In this document: piece after piece, positions 11,330-19,420 of the stretch
Position numbering within the stretch: position 1 is the first letter of the stretch
Layout of the letters: every line of letters begins with the position of its first letter
Assembly: GCA_963817755.1 (NCBI GenBank)
Contig: CAWFPB010000003.1
Location: 744,001-808,000 of the forward strand
Source of the DNA: Oleiagrimonas sp963817755
GTDB taxonomy: Bacteria > Pseudomonadota > Gammaproteobacteria > Xanthomonadales > Rhodanobacteraceae
Reading direction: 5' to 3'
DNA length: 64,000 bases
Translations under genes and position numbers: made by a program
The notes under the pieces: model-generated
Databases searched by the model: none
What the model was told of the DNA's origin: nothing
What the model saw: the letters and a program-made list of their open reading frames with translations, nothing else

Positions 11330-11916
11330 GAGCCAAGTTTCATGCGGCCTTCGATGCGGCGATCGGGTATCAACCACATCGAGGCGACGATCAGGTAAAT
11401 CAAGCCCGCGATCCAGGCGCCGGCGAAGGCCAGCGGAATGGAACAGGCATACAGGATGGGGGCGAGGATTCCTTTCCAGTCGCGTCGTGCCAGCAGCATC
11501 TGCGCCAGTTCGCCTTCACGGCCGCCATTGGCGTGGATCAGTGCGTACTGGAACACCATGAAGGCCAACGATGCCATCAACAGCACACCGCCGTACAGCG
11601 CTACGGGTACCGGAGCGAAATGGTTCTCGCCCATCCACGCGGTGGCGAAGGGAAACAGCGACAGCCAGAACAGCAGCCCCAGATTGGCCCACAACACCCC
11701 GCCGGTCACGTGATGCGCGGCCTGCAGGAAGTGATGGTGGTTGTTCCAGTAGATGCCGACGTACAGGAAGCTGAGCACGTAGCTGAGGAACACGGGAAGC
11801 AGCGGACGCAGCGCGGCCAGGCTGTCGCCGTGCGGGACCTTCATCTCCAGCACCATGATGGTGATGATGATGGCCAGCACGCCGTCGCTGAAGGCTTCCA
11901 GACGCCCCTTGTTCAC
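11326..11916 (-). CDS. TMEM175-family potassium channel protein (DUF1211)
   Basis: This 196-residue protein has about six hydrophobic membrane segments. Its first helix contains RLEAFSDGVLAIIITIMVLEM, which fits the RxxxFSDGVxAI signature of the TMEM175 family; bacterial members form tetrameric K+-permeable channels. It lies between dnaK and dnaJ, 62 bases after dnaK, and its stop overlaps the dnaJ start. This places a membrane channel inside the classical dnaK-dnaJ unit and under its heat-shock control. Family assignment is strong from the signature; a link to heat stress is inference. Confidence 0.85.
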   Translation of the reverse strand: MNKGRLEAFSDGVLAIIITIMVLEMKVPHGDSLAALRPLLPVFLSYVLSFLYVGIYWNNHHHFLQAAHHVTGGVLWANLGLLFWLSLFPFATAWMGENHFAPVPVALYGGVLLMASLAFMVFQYALIHANGGREGELAQMLLARRDWKGILAPILYACSIPLAFAGAWIAGLIYLIVASMWLIPDRRIEGRMKLGS

Positions 11917-11937
11917 CCCGTGTCCCCCTCACGCGAA

Positions 11938-11969
11938 CACGGCCGGGCGGTTCGCGCCGCCCGGCCGTG
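11938..11969 (-). other. Perfect 13-bp hairpin between dnaK and the TMEM175 gene
   Basis: The sequence cacggccgggcgg pairs perfectly with its complement around a six-base loop, directly after the dnaK stop. No T-run follows, so full termination is unlikely. It may stop partial degradation or set a lower level of the downstream channel and dnaJ message. Confidence 0.55.
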
Positions 11970-11978
11970 GATCATCGA

Positions 11979-13910
11979 TCAGCTCTTCTTGTCGTCGTCC
12001 TTGACTTCGGTGAATTCGGCATCGACCACGTCCTCGGGCTGCGCCGAGCCGCCACCCGGGGCCTGCTGGCCGGCGGTGTCGGGACCAGCCTGGCCGGCAC
12101 CCTGGGCCGCCGCGAACAGCGGCTGGGCCACCTGCTCGAGCTTGCCGATCTTGGCCTCGATGGCGTCCTTGTCGTCGCCTTCCATCGCCTTCTCCAGGTC
12201 CGACAGCGCTTCCTCGATGCCGCCGATCTGGTCACCGGCCTTGTCGCCGTGCTCCTTCAGTGCGCCGCGGGTGGCATGCACCAGCTGGTCGGCCTTGTTG
12301 CGCGTGGTGACCAGCTCCTGGAACTTCTTGTCGTCCTCGCGGTGCGACTCGGCGTCGGCGACCATGCGCTCGACCTCTTCCTCGGACAGGCCCGAGCCGG
12401 CCTTGATCTCGACCCGCTGTTCCTTGCCCGTCTTCTTGTCCTTGGCGTGCACGTGCAGGATGCCGTTGGCGTCGATGTCGAAGCTGACCTCGATCTGCGG
12501 CATGCCGCGCGGTGCCGGGTCGATGCCGGCCAGGTCGAAGCGCGCCAGCGACTTGTTGTACTGCGCCTGCTCGCGCTCGCCCTGCAGCACGTGCACGGTG
12601 ACCGCGGTCTGGTTGTCGTCGGCAGTGGAGAAGATCTGCGAGGCCTTGGTCGGGATCGTGGTGTTCTTCTCGATCAACTTGGTGAACACGCCACCCATGG
12701 TCTCGATGCCCAGGCTCAGCGGGGTCACGTCCAGCAGCAGCACGTCCTTGACGTCGCCGCCCAGCACGCCGCCCTGGATCGCCGCGCCCACGGCCACGGC
12801 CTCGTCCGGGTTGACGTCCTTGCGCGGATCCTTGCCGAAGAAGTCCTTGACTGCTTCCTGCACCTTGGGCATGCGGGTCTGGCCACCGACCAGGATCACC
12901 TCGTCGACGTCGGACACGCGCAGGCCGGCGTCGTCCAGCGCCGTGCGGCACGGGTCGATGGAGCGCTTGACCAGGTCCTCGACCAGCGCTTCCAGCTTGG
13001 CGCGGGTCAGCTTGATGTTCAGGTGCTTGGGGCCGGAGGCATCGGCCGTCACGTACGGCAGGTTGACCTCGGTCTGGTGGCTGGAGGACAGCTCGATCTT
13101 GGCGCGCTCGGCGGCGTCTTTCAGGCGCTGCAGGGCCAGCGGATCCTTGCGCAGGTCGATGCCCTGGTCCTTGTTGAACTCCTCGACCAGGTAGTCCATC
13201 ACGCGCTGGTCGAAGTCCTCGCCGCCCAGGAAGGTGTCGCCGTTGGTGGCCAGCACCTCGAACTGCTTCTCGCCGTCGACCTCGGCGATCTCGATGATCG
13301 ACACGTCGAAGGTGCCGCCACCCAGATCGTAGACCGCGATCTTGCGGTCGCCGCCCTTCTTGTCCAGGCCGTAGGCCAGCGCGGCCGCGGTCGGCTCGTT
13401 GATGATGCGCTTGACCTCGAGGCCGGCGATCTTGCCGGCGTCCTTGGTCGCCTGGCGCTGGCTGTCGTTGAAGTACGCCGGCACCGTGATCACGGCCTCG
13501 GTGACCGGCTCGCCCAGGAAGTCCTCGGCGGTCTTCTTCATCTTCATCAGCACCTTGGCCGACACTTCCGGCGGCGCCATCTTCTTGCCGTCGGAGGTCT
13601 GCACCCAGGCGTCGCCGTTGTCGTGCTCGAAGATCTTGTAGGACACCAGGTCGATGTCCTTCTGCACCTCGGCGTCCTTGAACTTGCGTCCGATCAGGCG
13701 CTTGACGGCATAGAAGGTGTTGGCCGGGTTGGTCACGGCCTGACGCTTGGCCGAGGCGCCCACCAGCACTTCGCCATCCTTGCTGAAGGCAACGATGGAA
13801 GGCGTGGTGCGGTCACCCTCGGAATTCTCGATGACGCGCGTGGATGAACCCTCCATCACCGCCACGCACGAGTTGGTGGTGCCGAGGTCGATTCCGATGA
13901 TCTTGCCCAT
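11979..13910 (-). CDS. dnaK: Chaperone DnaK (Hsp70)
   Basis: DnaK is the ATP-dependent Hsp70 chaperone. The 643-residue protein begins MGKIIGIDLGTTNSCVAVMEG, with the phosphate-1 motif of the actin-like ATPase domain. It shows the second phosphate and adenosine regions (VYDLGGGTFDVSI, ILVGGQTRMPKVQ), the interdomain linker DVLLLDVTPLSLGIET near residue 390, the substrate-binding beta domain, and a helical lid with a Gly/Gln-rich tail ending near EFTEVKDDD. Length fits the family (about 640). It follows grpE, and a sigma-32-like promoter lies in the gap between them. Confidence 0.98.
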   Translation of the reverse strand: MGKIIGIDLGTTNSCVAVMEGSSTRVIENSEGDRTTPSIVAFSKDGEVLVGASAKRQAVTNPANTFYAVKRLIGRKFKDAEVQKDIDLVSYKIFEHDNGDAWVQTSDGKKMAPPEVSAKVLMKMKKTAEDFLGEPVTEAVITVPAYFNDSQRQATKDAGKIAGLEVKRIINEPTAAALAYGLDKKGGDRKIAVYDLGGGTFDVSIIEIAEVDGEKQFEVLATNGDTFLGGEDFDQRVMDYLVEEFNKDQGIDLRKDPLALQRLKDAAERAKIELSSSHQTEVNLPYVTADASGPKHLNIKLTRAKLEALVEDLVKRSIDPCRTALDDAGLRVSDVDEVILVGGQTRMPKVQEAVKDFFGKDPRKDVNPDEAVAVGAAIQGGVLGGDVKDVLLLDVTPLSLGIETMGGVFTKLIEKNTTIPTKASQIFSTADDNQTAVTVHVLQGEREQAQYNKSLARFDLAGIDPAPRGMPQIEVSFDIDANGILHVHAKDKKTGKEQRVEIKAGSGLSEEEVERMVADAESHREDDKKFQELVTTRNKADQLVHATRGALKEHGDKAGDQIGGIEEALSDLEKAMEGDDKDAIEAKIGKLEQVAQPLFAAAQGAGQAGPDTAGQQAPGGGSAQPEDVVDAEFTEVKDDDKKS

Positions 13911-13963
13911 GGTTGTTTCTCCGAAAATTACTCTCGCGGCCCTCGCGGCCGCCGTTGATTCCT

Positions 13964-13991
13964 AGGTGGGGTGCTCCGGTGCGTATTCAAG
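13964..13991 (-). promoter_or_regulatory. Sigma-32-like heat-shock promoter upstream of dnaK
   Basis: On the minus strand CTTGAAT, 13 bases, CCCCACCT closely follows the RpoH consensus (CTTGAAA, 11-16 bases, CCCCATNT). It lies in the grpE-dnaK gap, about 54 bases before the dnaK ATG. It would give dnaK, the TMEM175 gene and dnaJ their own heat-inducible transcript besides read-through from hrcA. Confidence 0.65.
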
Positions 13992-14009
13992 GCATCCGGC
14001 GTACCCGCC

Positions 14010-14570
14010 TCATCCGTTGGCCGGCGCCCTGGCCACGGCCACGAGGGCCGGACGCAACAGGCGATCATTGAGCAGGTAGCCCTTCTGCATCACCGCGACC
14101 ACGGTGTCGGGGTCGTGCTCGTTGGTCTCGACCATGTTCATGGCCTGGTGCAGCTCCGGGTCGAACGGCTGGTGCAACGGGTCGATGGTCTTCAGGCCGT
14201 TGTCGGCGGCGACCTTCAGCAGCGACTTCAGGGTCAGCTGCATGCCCTCGCGCAGCGGGGCCACGTCGTTGCTCTGCACCGTCAGCCCCTGCTCCAGGCT
14301 GTCGCAGACCGGCAGCAGGTCCGAGAGCAGGCGCTCGTTGGCGAAGCGCCGGGCCTGCTCCAGTTCGCGCTGCAGGCGTCGGCGCTGGTTCTCGATGTCG
14401 GCTCGGTCGCGCAACAGGGTGTCGCGCATCTCGGCGACCTTGCGCTCGGCCTCGGCCAGTTGCTCGGTCAATGCTTCGACCTCGCCCGTCGCGCTGGCGT
14501 GCGAATCGGATCCGGCGTGCGTGTCCTGCTCGGGCGCCGTGCCCGGCGCGTTCGGCTTGGTGTCTTCCAT
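14010..14570 (-). CDS. grpE: Nucleotide exchange factor GrpE
   Basis: GrpE releases ADP from DnaK. The 186-residue protein has an acidic, disordered N-terminus, a long coiled coil (about residues 30-85, LTEQLAEAERKVAEMRDTL onward), and the C-terminal beta domain with DPELHQAMNMVE and the VMQKGYLLNDRLLRPALV signature. I chose the second of two adjacent ATGs (14570) because GGAG lies five bases upstream of it and only two from the first. It is encoded between hrcA and dnaK in the heat-shock operon. Confidence 0.95.
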   Translation of the reverse strand: MEDTKPNAPGTAPEQDTHAGSDSHASATGEVEALTEQLAEAERKVAEMRDTLLRDRADIENQRRRLQRELEQARRFANERLLSDLLPVCDSLEQGLTVQSNDVAPLREGMQLTLKSLLKVAADNGLKTIDPLHQPFDPELHQAMNMVETNEHDPDTVVAVMQKGYLLNDRLLRPALVAVARAPANG

Positions 14571-14661
14571 CATGGCTCCATGACGACTCGGGGAAGCCCG
14601 CATCGGGTGCAGGCCGTGACTTGGATGGTTTGGCATGGCGGTCGAACCGCCCTGGCGGCAG

Positions 14662-15720
14662 TTATAGGGTCGCGGTCACGCGATTCAAGGCGTCGCCGAG
14701 CAATCCGGCCGTGGCCTGCACGACCGGGATGATCCGGTCGTAGGCCATGCGCGTCGGACCGATCACCCCGACCGTGCCCAGCACCCGCCCGTCGGCACCG
14801 TAGGTGGCGGTCACCACCGAACATCCGTCGAGCGCGGCGTGGCCCGCCTCCTCGCCGATGAACAGGCGAACGCCCGGGGCCTTGGCGCAGCCCTCCAGCA
14901 GGTGCACCAGTTCGCGCTTGCGCTGGAAGGTTTCGAACAGCTCGCGCAGGCGATTCAGGTCCGACAGTTCCTGGTAGCCCATCAGGTTGGTCTGCCCGCT
15001 GAGCACCATGTCGGTTTCCGACGGCGGCGCGAACGACGCCGATGCCAGCTTGACCGCGTTGGCCAGCAATTCGTTGAGTTCGTCGCCGGCGCTCTCCAGA
15101 TCGGCCAGCAGTCGTGCGCGGATCTCGTCCAGGCGCAGGCCGGCGAATTCGCTGTTGAGGTAGTTCGCAGCCTTCTCCAGCGCCGAAGCACCCAGCGGCT
15201 CGGCCAGTTGCACCACGCGGTTCTGTACCTGGTTGTCGGCAAACACCAGGATCACCAGCACCCGCGAGCCTTCCAGGGGCACGAAATCGATATGGCGCAG
15301 CGAGAAGTCCGAATGCCGGGGCACCGTGACCAGGCCGACGAAATGGGTCATGGCCGACAGCAGCGAGGACGTACTGGTGAACAGGTCCCGTGCGCTGTCA
15401 GGTGCCGGCGGCAATTGCTGGCGCAGGCGCTGCATGTCGCGCTCGGTCAGCGGGCGCAGCTCCAGCAGGCTGTCGACGAACAGCCGCAGCCCGCGCGGCG
15501 TGGGAATGCGCCCGGCCGAGGTGTGCGGAGAGGCCACCAGTCCCGATTCCTCCAGATCCGACATGATGTTGCGGATCGTCGCCGGGCTCACGTCCAGCCC
15601 CGAGGATTTCGACAGCGTGCGCGAGCCGACCGGTTCGCCGTCGGCAAGATATTGCCCGATCAGGGCGCGCAGCAGGCGCCGCGAGCGTACGTCGAGTTCC
15701 GGGCCGTTGGGATGATTCAT
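14662..15720 (-). CDS. hrcA: Heat-inducible transcription repressor HrcA
   Basis: HrcA is the repressor that binds CIRCE operators, with folding helped by GroEL. The 352-residue protein has an N-terminal winged helix (residues about 5-75; DVSPATIRNIMSDLEESGLV and SAGRIPTPRGLR are typical) and a GAF-like C-terminal domain. The start MNHPNGPELDVRSRRLL at 15720 is chosen by family alignment. It heads the grpE-dnaK-dnaJ block, as in Xanthomonas. I found no CIRCE repeat in the window, so its target (usually groESL in this group) is presumably elsewhere. Confidence 0.95.
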   Translation of the reverse strand: MNHPNGPELDVRSRRLLRALIGQYLADGEPVGSRTLSKSSGLDVSPATIRNIMSDLEESGLVASPHTSAGRIPTPRGLRLFVDSLLELRPLTERDMQRLRQQLPPAPDSARDLFTSTSSLLSAMTHFVGLVTVPRHSDFSLRHIDFVPLEGSRVLVILVFADNQVQNRVVQLAEPLGASALEKAANYLNSEFAGLRLDEIRARLLADLESAGDELNELLANAVKLASASFAPPSETDMVLSGQTNLMGYQELSDLNRLRELFETFQRKRELVHLLEGCAKAPGVRLFIGEEAGHAALDGCSVVTATYGADGRVLGTVGVIGPTRMAYDRIIPVVQATAGLLGDALNRVTATL

Positions 15721-15751
15721 CGAGAATGCGCAATGGAATAGTCCACCGATT

Positions 15752-15780
15752 GAATAAGGCCTGTAGGTCCCGGATGCAAG
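15752..15780 (-). promoter_or_regulatory. Possible sigma-32-like promoter upstream of hrcA
   Basis: CTTGCAT, 14 bases, CCTTATTC on the minus strand resembles the RpoH consensus less well than the site before dnaK. Its position, about 32 bases before the hrcA start, fits the known heat-shock promoter location in xanthomonads. Confidence 0.4.
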
Positions 15781-15896
15781 TGTCGGTGTGAATGGACCCA
15801 CGCAGGCGGGGCGTAGCCACGCCGATCCCGGAACCGGAGTCTGCCGATATGAGACGCGTATCGTTACAATCGGGGCGTCATCTTCCAGGTGCCTGC

Positions 15897-17567
15897 ATGC
15901 TTCATTCCCTGTACGTGCGCAATTTCGCCGTGGTCGAGGAAGCCGAGATCGGCTTCGGTCCCGGCATGACCGTGGTCACCGGCGAGACCGGTGCCGGCAA
16001 GTCGCTGCTGGTCGATGCCCTGATGCTGCTGTCCGGGGCCCGGGCCGACAGCACGCTGGTGCGTGCCGGCTGCGACCGGGCCGAGCTCTCGGCCCAATTC
16101 GACCTCGCCGACCTGCCGGCGGCGCAACGCTGGCTGGAGGAGCAGGAACTGGACGACGCGGGCCAGTGCAGCCTGCGCCGCGTGCTCAAGGCCGAAGGCA
16201 GCTCGCGCGCCTGGATCAACGGCCGGCCGGCGACGCTGGCGCAACTGTCGGAGCTGGCCTCCCGGATCGTCGAGATCCACGGCCAGCACGAGCACCAGGC
16301 CCTGTTGTCCCGCCGCCATCAGCTCGACCTCCTGGATGCCTTTGCCCGCGCCGTTCCGCTGCGCGAGCAGACCGCGCAGCAGGCACAACGCTGGCGCGAA
16401 CTGGGCCAGCGCATCGACGCCCTGACCGGGGGCGAGGATCGCGACGAGCGTATGGCCCTGCTTCGCCACGAGGTCGAGACCCTGCAACGCTGGAGCCTGC
16501 CCGCCGAGGACCTGGCCGAACTCGAGGCCACCCACAAGCGCCTGGCCAATGCCGGGCGCCTGCTGGAGGGCGCCAACGGACTCAGCGAACTGCTCGACGG
16601 CGACAGCGAATTCGCGCCGCGCCGCGCGCTCGGCCGTGCCCGCACCGAACTGGAACGCCTGGCCGAGCTCGATGCCCGCCTGCAGCCCCTGGCCGCGCTG
16701 CTGGAGAATGCGGAAATCCAGCTCGGCGAAGCCGTCGACGGTCTGGGGCACTATGCAACCGACCTGGATCTGGATCCGGAGCGCTACGCCGAAATCGACG
16801 CGCACCTGTCGCATCTGCACGAGCTGGGCCGACGCTATCGCCTGCCGCTGGAGGACCTGCACGAGAAGGCCGCCAGCCTGGCCATCGAGCTGGAGGAACT
16901 GGAAGGAGCCGGCGAGGCCCTGGACCGCTTGCAGCGCGAGCGCGACGCCTGCGCGCGCGACTATGCCGCCAGCGCGTCCGAGCTGGGCAAAAAGCGCGTC
17001 AAGGCCGCCGAATCGCTCGGTACCGAGATCACCGCGCTGATGCAGGAACTGGGCATGGGCGGCGGCAACTTCCGCGTGGTCCTGACGCCCCGCGAGCAGG
17101 ACACGCCCGACGCACTGGGCAACGAACGCTGCGAATTCGAGGTCAGCGCCAACCCGGGCCAGCCGCTGCGCTCGCTGCGCAAGGTCGCCTCGGGCGGCGA
17201 GCTGGCGCGCATCAGCCTGGCCGTCGAAGTGGCCGCGCTGGGCCTGGATCAGGTCGGCTGCATGATCTTCGACGAGGTCGACAGCGGCATCGGTGGCGCC
17301 GTGGCCGAAGTGGTCGGCCAGAAGCTGCGCACCCTGGGCGAGCGCTGCCAGACGCTGTGCGTGACCCACCTGCCGCAGGTCGCCGCGCAGGGCCATGCAC
17401 ACCTCAAGGTCAGCAAGGACAGCGAGGACGACAGCACCCATACCCGGATCGAGACGCTGGATCGCAAGCAGCGGGGCCAGGAACTGGCGCGGATGCTGGG
17501 CGGCATCGAGATCACCCGCGAGACCGAGGCCCATGCCCGCAAGATGCTGAAGCAGGCCCAGGGCTGA
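15897..17567 (+). CDS. recN: DNA repair protein RecN
   Basis: RecN is an SMC-like ATPase that acts in repair of double-strand breaks. The 556-residue protein starts MLHSLYVRNFAVVEE, with Walker A GETGAGKS at residues about 32-39, and long coiled-coil arms rich in Glu, Ala, Leu and Arg (about 150-380). The C-terminal ATPase half has LRKVASGGELARISLA (signature) and MIFDEVDSGIGG (Walker B). Length fits E. coli (553). It diverges from hrcA, the usual arrangement in this group. I see no convincing LexA operator in the 176-base gap. Confidence 0.96.
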   Translation: MLHSLYVRNFAVVEEAEIGFGPGMTVVTGETGAGKSLLVDALMLLSGARADSTLVRAGCDRAELSAQFDLADLPAAQRWLEEQELDDAGQCSLRRVLKAEGSSRAWINGRPATLAQLSELASRIVEIHGQHEHQALLSRRHQLDLLDAFARAVPLREQTAQQAQRWRELGQRIDALTGGEDRDERMALLRHEVETLQRWSLPAEDLAELEATHKRLANAGRLLEGANGLSELLDGDSEFAPRRALGRARTELERLAELDARLQPLAALLENAEIQLGEAVDGLGHYATDLDLDPERYAEIDAHLSHLHELGRRYRLPLEDLHEKAASLAIELEELEGAGEALDRLQRERDACARDYAASASELGKKRVKAAESLGTEITALMQELGMGGGNFRVVLTPREQDTPDALGNERCEFEVSANPGQPLRSLRKVASGGELARISLAVEVAALGLDQVGCMIFDEVDSGIGGAVAEVVGQKLRTLGERCQTLCVTHLPQVAAQGHAHLKVSKDSEDDSTHTRIETLDRKQRGQELARMLGGIEITRETEAHARKMLKQAQG

Positions 17568-17742
17568 ACCGAGCGGAAAAGCAAACGGTGGCTGAACCGG
17601 ATTCGTGCCCGGTGAACCTTCCGCGCCCGGAAGCATCCAACGTAGTGCATCGCCGTGATGGCGACGACGAATGGTCACCGCTTCGCGGAGTCATTCAGGG
17701 ATCGGCCCCATCCCCCTCCCCCAAAGGCGCCGATCCAGCAAG

Positions 17743-17780
17743 ACCCCGGCAGCTCCTCCCCTGGCTGTCGGGGTTTTTTT
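17743..17780 (+). terminator. Rho-independent terminator downstream of recN
   Basis: A G+C-rich stem (accccggcag pairing with ctgtcggggt, one mismatch) is followed by eight T residues. The 175 bases between the recN stop and this stem contain no gene I can support; a short 3'-UTR or small RNA cannot be excluded. Confidence 0.85.
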
Positions 17781-17816
17781 ATGCTCGACCGAACAGACGG
17801 TGCGGTAACGGAATGC

Positions 17817-18668
17817 CTAGGATTCGCGCGGGAGCAGCCGCTCCAGGATCCGGCCCACCGCGGCAAAGGCGAAGACGCCGGTGATGTGCGTGGCCGACCC
17901 CAGGCCACCACCACAATCGAGGCGGAAACCCTCGTCGCCCTGCGGACGTGTGCCGCACACCGTACCGTCGCTCTGCGGATACCGCACGTTTTCCAGCGAA
18001 TACACCGCCGGCACGCCGAAATAGCGGTCCCGATTGCGCGGAAAGCCGAAATCCTGACGCAGTTTCTTGCGCACCAGGCTGAGCATGGCGTCGTGCTCGG
18101 TGCGCGAGAGATCGCGCACCCGCACCTGGGTCGGATCCACCCGCCCGCCGGCTGAACCGACCACCACCAGCGGCAACTTGCGGCGCCGGCACCAAGCCAC
18201 CGTCTCCAGCTTCACGCGGAAGGCGTCGCAGGCATCGAGCACCATGTCGTAGCCACGGTCCAGCAACTCGTCCAGCGTGGACGGGGTCAGGAAGCGCTCC
18301 AGGGCATGCACGCATACCCGCGGATTGATCGCACGGACACGCTCGGCCATCACCTGCACCTTGGGATGCCCGTAGCTGCCATCCAGCGCGGGCAACTGGC
18401 GATTGGTGTTGCTCAGGCACAGATCGTCGGCATCGATCAGCGTCAGGGTGCCCACGCCGCTGCGCGCCAGTGCTTCCACGGCCCAGGAACCGACCCCGCC
18501 GACACCGACCACGCACACGTGGCTGCGCGCCAGGCGCAGGGCGCTGCCGCGGCCGTACAGGCGGTCGATCCCCTGGAAACGCTCGGCATAGGTCTTCTCG
18601 AACGCCTCGGCGTCCTGTGCCTGTGTGCTTGGCAAGCGCGCCGGCTCGTGCTCGAATGGCGCGTTCAT
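17817..18668 (-). CDS. tcdA: tRNA threonylcarbamoyladenosine dehydratase TcdA (CsdL/YgdL)
   Basis: TcdA is an E1-like enzyme that uses ATP to cyclise t6A at position 37 of ANN-decoding tRNAs into ct6A. The 283-residue protein has the ThiF/MoeB-type nucleotide site GVGGVGSWAVEALARSG near residues 55-70, followed by LIDADDLCLSNTNRQ. A C-terminal region has RLDCGGGLGSATHITGVFA. The ATG at 18668 is preferred over a GTG two codons upstream. The gene is convergent with recN across the terminator and divergent from a cytochrome gene. Confidence 0.93.
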   Translation of the reverse strand: MNAPFEHEPARLPSTQAQDAEAFEKTYAERFQGIDRLYGRGSALRLARSHVCVVGVGGVGSWAVEALARSGVGTLTLIDADDLCLSNTNRQLPALDGSYGHPKVQVMAERVRAINPRVCVHALERFLTPSTLDELLDRGYDMVLDACDAFRVKLETVAWCRRRKLPLVVVGSAGGRVDPTQVRVRDLSRTEHDAMLSLVRKKLRQDFGFPRNRDRYFGVPAVYSLENVRYPQSDGTVCGTRPQGDEGFRLDCGGGLGSATHITGVFAFAAVGRILERLLPRES

Positions 18669-18701
18669 GCGCACTGTCCGCGTTGACTGGGAAAAGACTT
18701 C

Positions 18702-19100
18702 ATGCGATCCGTCCTGCTATTGATCCTGGGCCTGGCCGTTGGTGCCCTGGCCGCCGTCAAGGTCAACAATGTGCTGCACATGCGCAGTGCCTATCCCGAC
18801 GGCGTGATGAGTGTGATGCAGCACCATTTGGGCACGCTGGCGCAATCGATGCGCCAGGGCAAGTGCCCGGCCAACACCACACAGTGGCACCTGCAGCGGC
18901 TCAAGGCCATGCAACCGGATATTGTGCCGGCTTTTGCGGGCGATGTCGGCCGCAAGCCGGATTTTCGCAAGCATGCGCAGAAGCTGGATGCGGCCATCGA
19001 TGCGGCCCTGGCCTCGGCCCCGGCCGACTGCCCGGCACTGAACAAGGTGGTGTCGAACATCGGCGGGGCCTGCAAAAGCTGCCATGAGGTCTATCGCTGA
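18702..19100 (+). CDS. Small class II-type c cytochrome (c556/c'-like)
   Basis: The 132-residue product has an N-terminal hydrophobic export segment (RSVLLLILGLAVGALAAV) and a single haem-attachment motif CKSCH only six residues from the C-terminus. That position is typical of four-helix class II cytochromes such as c' and c556. A further Cys pair occurs at about residues 54 and 107. It should be periplasmic and tethered or secreted. No oxidoreductase partner is adjacent, so the electron donor or acceptor is unknown. Confidence 0.75.
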   Translation: MRSVLLLILGLAVGALAAVKVNNVLHMRSAYPDGVMSVMQHHLGTLAQSMRQGKCPANTTQWHLQRLKAMQPDIVPAFAGDVGRKPDFRKHAQKLDAAIDAALASAPADCPALNKVVSNIGGACKSCHEVYR

Positions 19101-19115
19101 TCCCGGATCCATCCG

Positions 19116-19418
19116 TCAAAGGCGGATGCGTCCCGTCAGAATCTGCCAGAACATGACCCAGTCGCCCGCCAGACTGTAGAACGGGTGGCGGAAGGTCGCC
19201 GGTCGGTTGTGCTCGAAACCGAAATGACCGATCCAGGCGAAGCCGTAGCCGGCCAGCGGCATGCCCAGCAGCCACCAGGCATTGCCGCTTGCCCATGCGG
19301 TGGCGAGGAATCCAAGGACCAGCAGGCTGCCGATGAAATGCAGCCGCCGGCAGGTCCGGTTACTGTGCTCGGAAAGATAGAACGGATAGAACTCGCGGAA
19401 ACGGCGATAGTCGGCCAT
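19116..19418 (-). CDS. Mpo1-like / DUF962 membrane protein
   Basis: This 100-residue protein with three or four hydrophobic segments matches the DUF962 (YGL010w) family. It carries the family His residues in HSNRTCRRLHFIGS and GHFGFEHNRPATFRHP. The yeast member Mpo1 is an Fe(II)-dependent dioxygenase in alpha-oxidation of 2-hydroxy fatty acids; whether that activity applies here is inference. The ATG has GGAGGA upstream, and the gene starts two bases after the pirin stop, so the two form an operon. Confidence 0.82.
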   Translation of the reverse strand: MADYRRFREFYPFYLSEHSNRTCRRLHFIGSLLVLGFLATAWASGNAWWLLGMPLAGYGFAWIGHFGFEHNRPATFRHPFYSLAGDWVMFWQILTGRIRL

Positions 19419-19420
19419 GT

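Noticed and set aside
13911..15896. CIRCE operator for HrcA
   Set aside because: I looked for TTAGCACTC with GAGTGCTAA upstream of hrcA, grpE and dnaK and found none; sigma-32-like sites fit better.
17568..17742. 4.5S/SRP RNA or another structured RNA after recN
   Set aside because: It has a fragment resembling the SRP core (CCCGGAAGCA) but lacks the rest of the conserved tetraloop helix, so only the terminator is reported.
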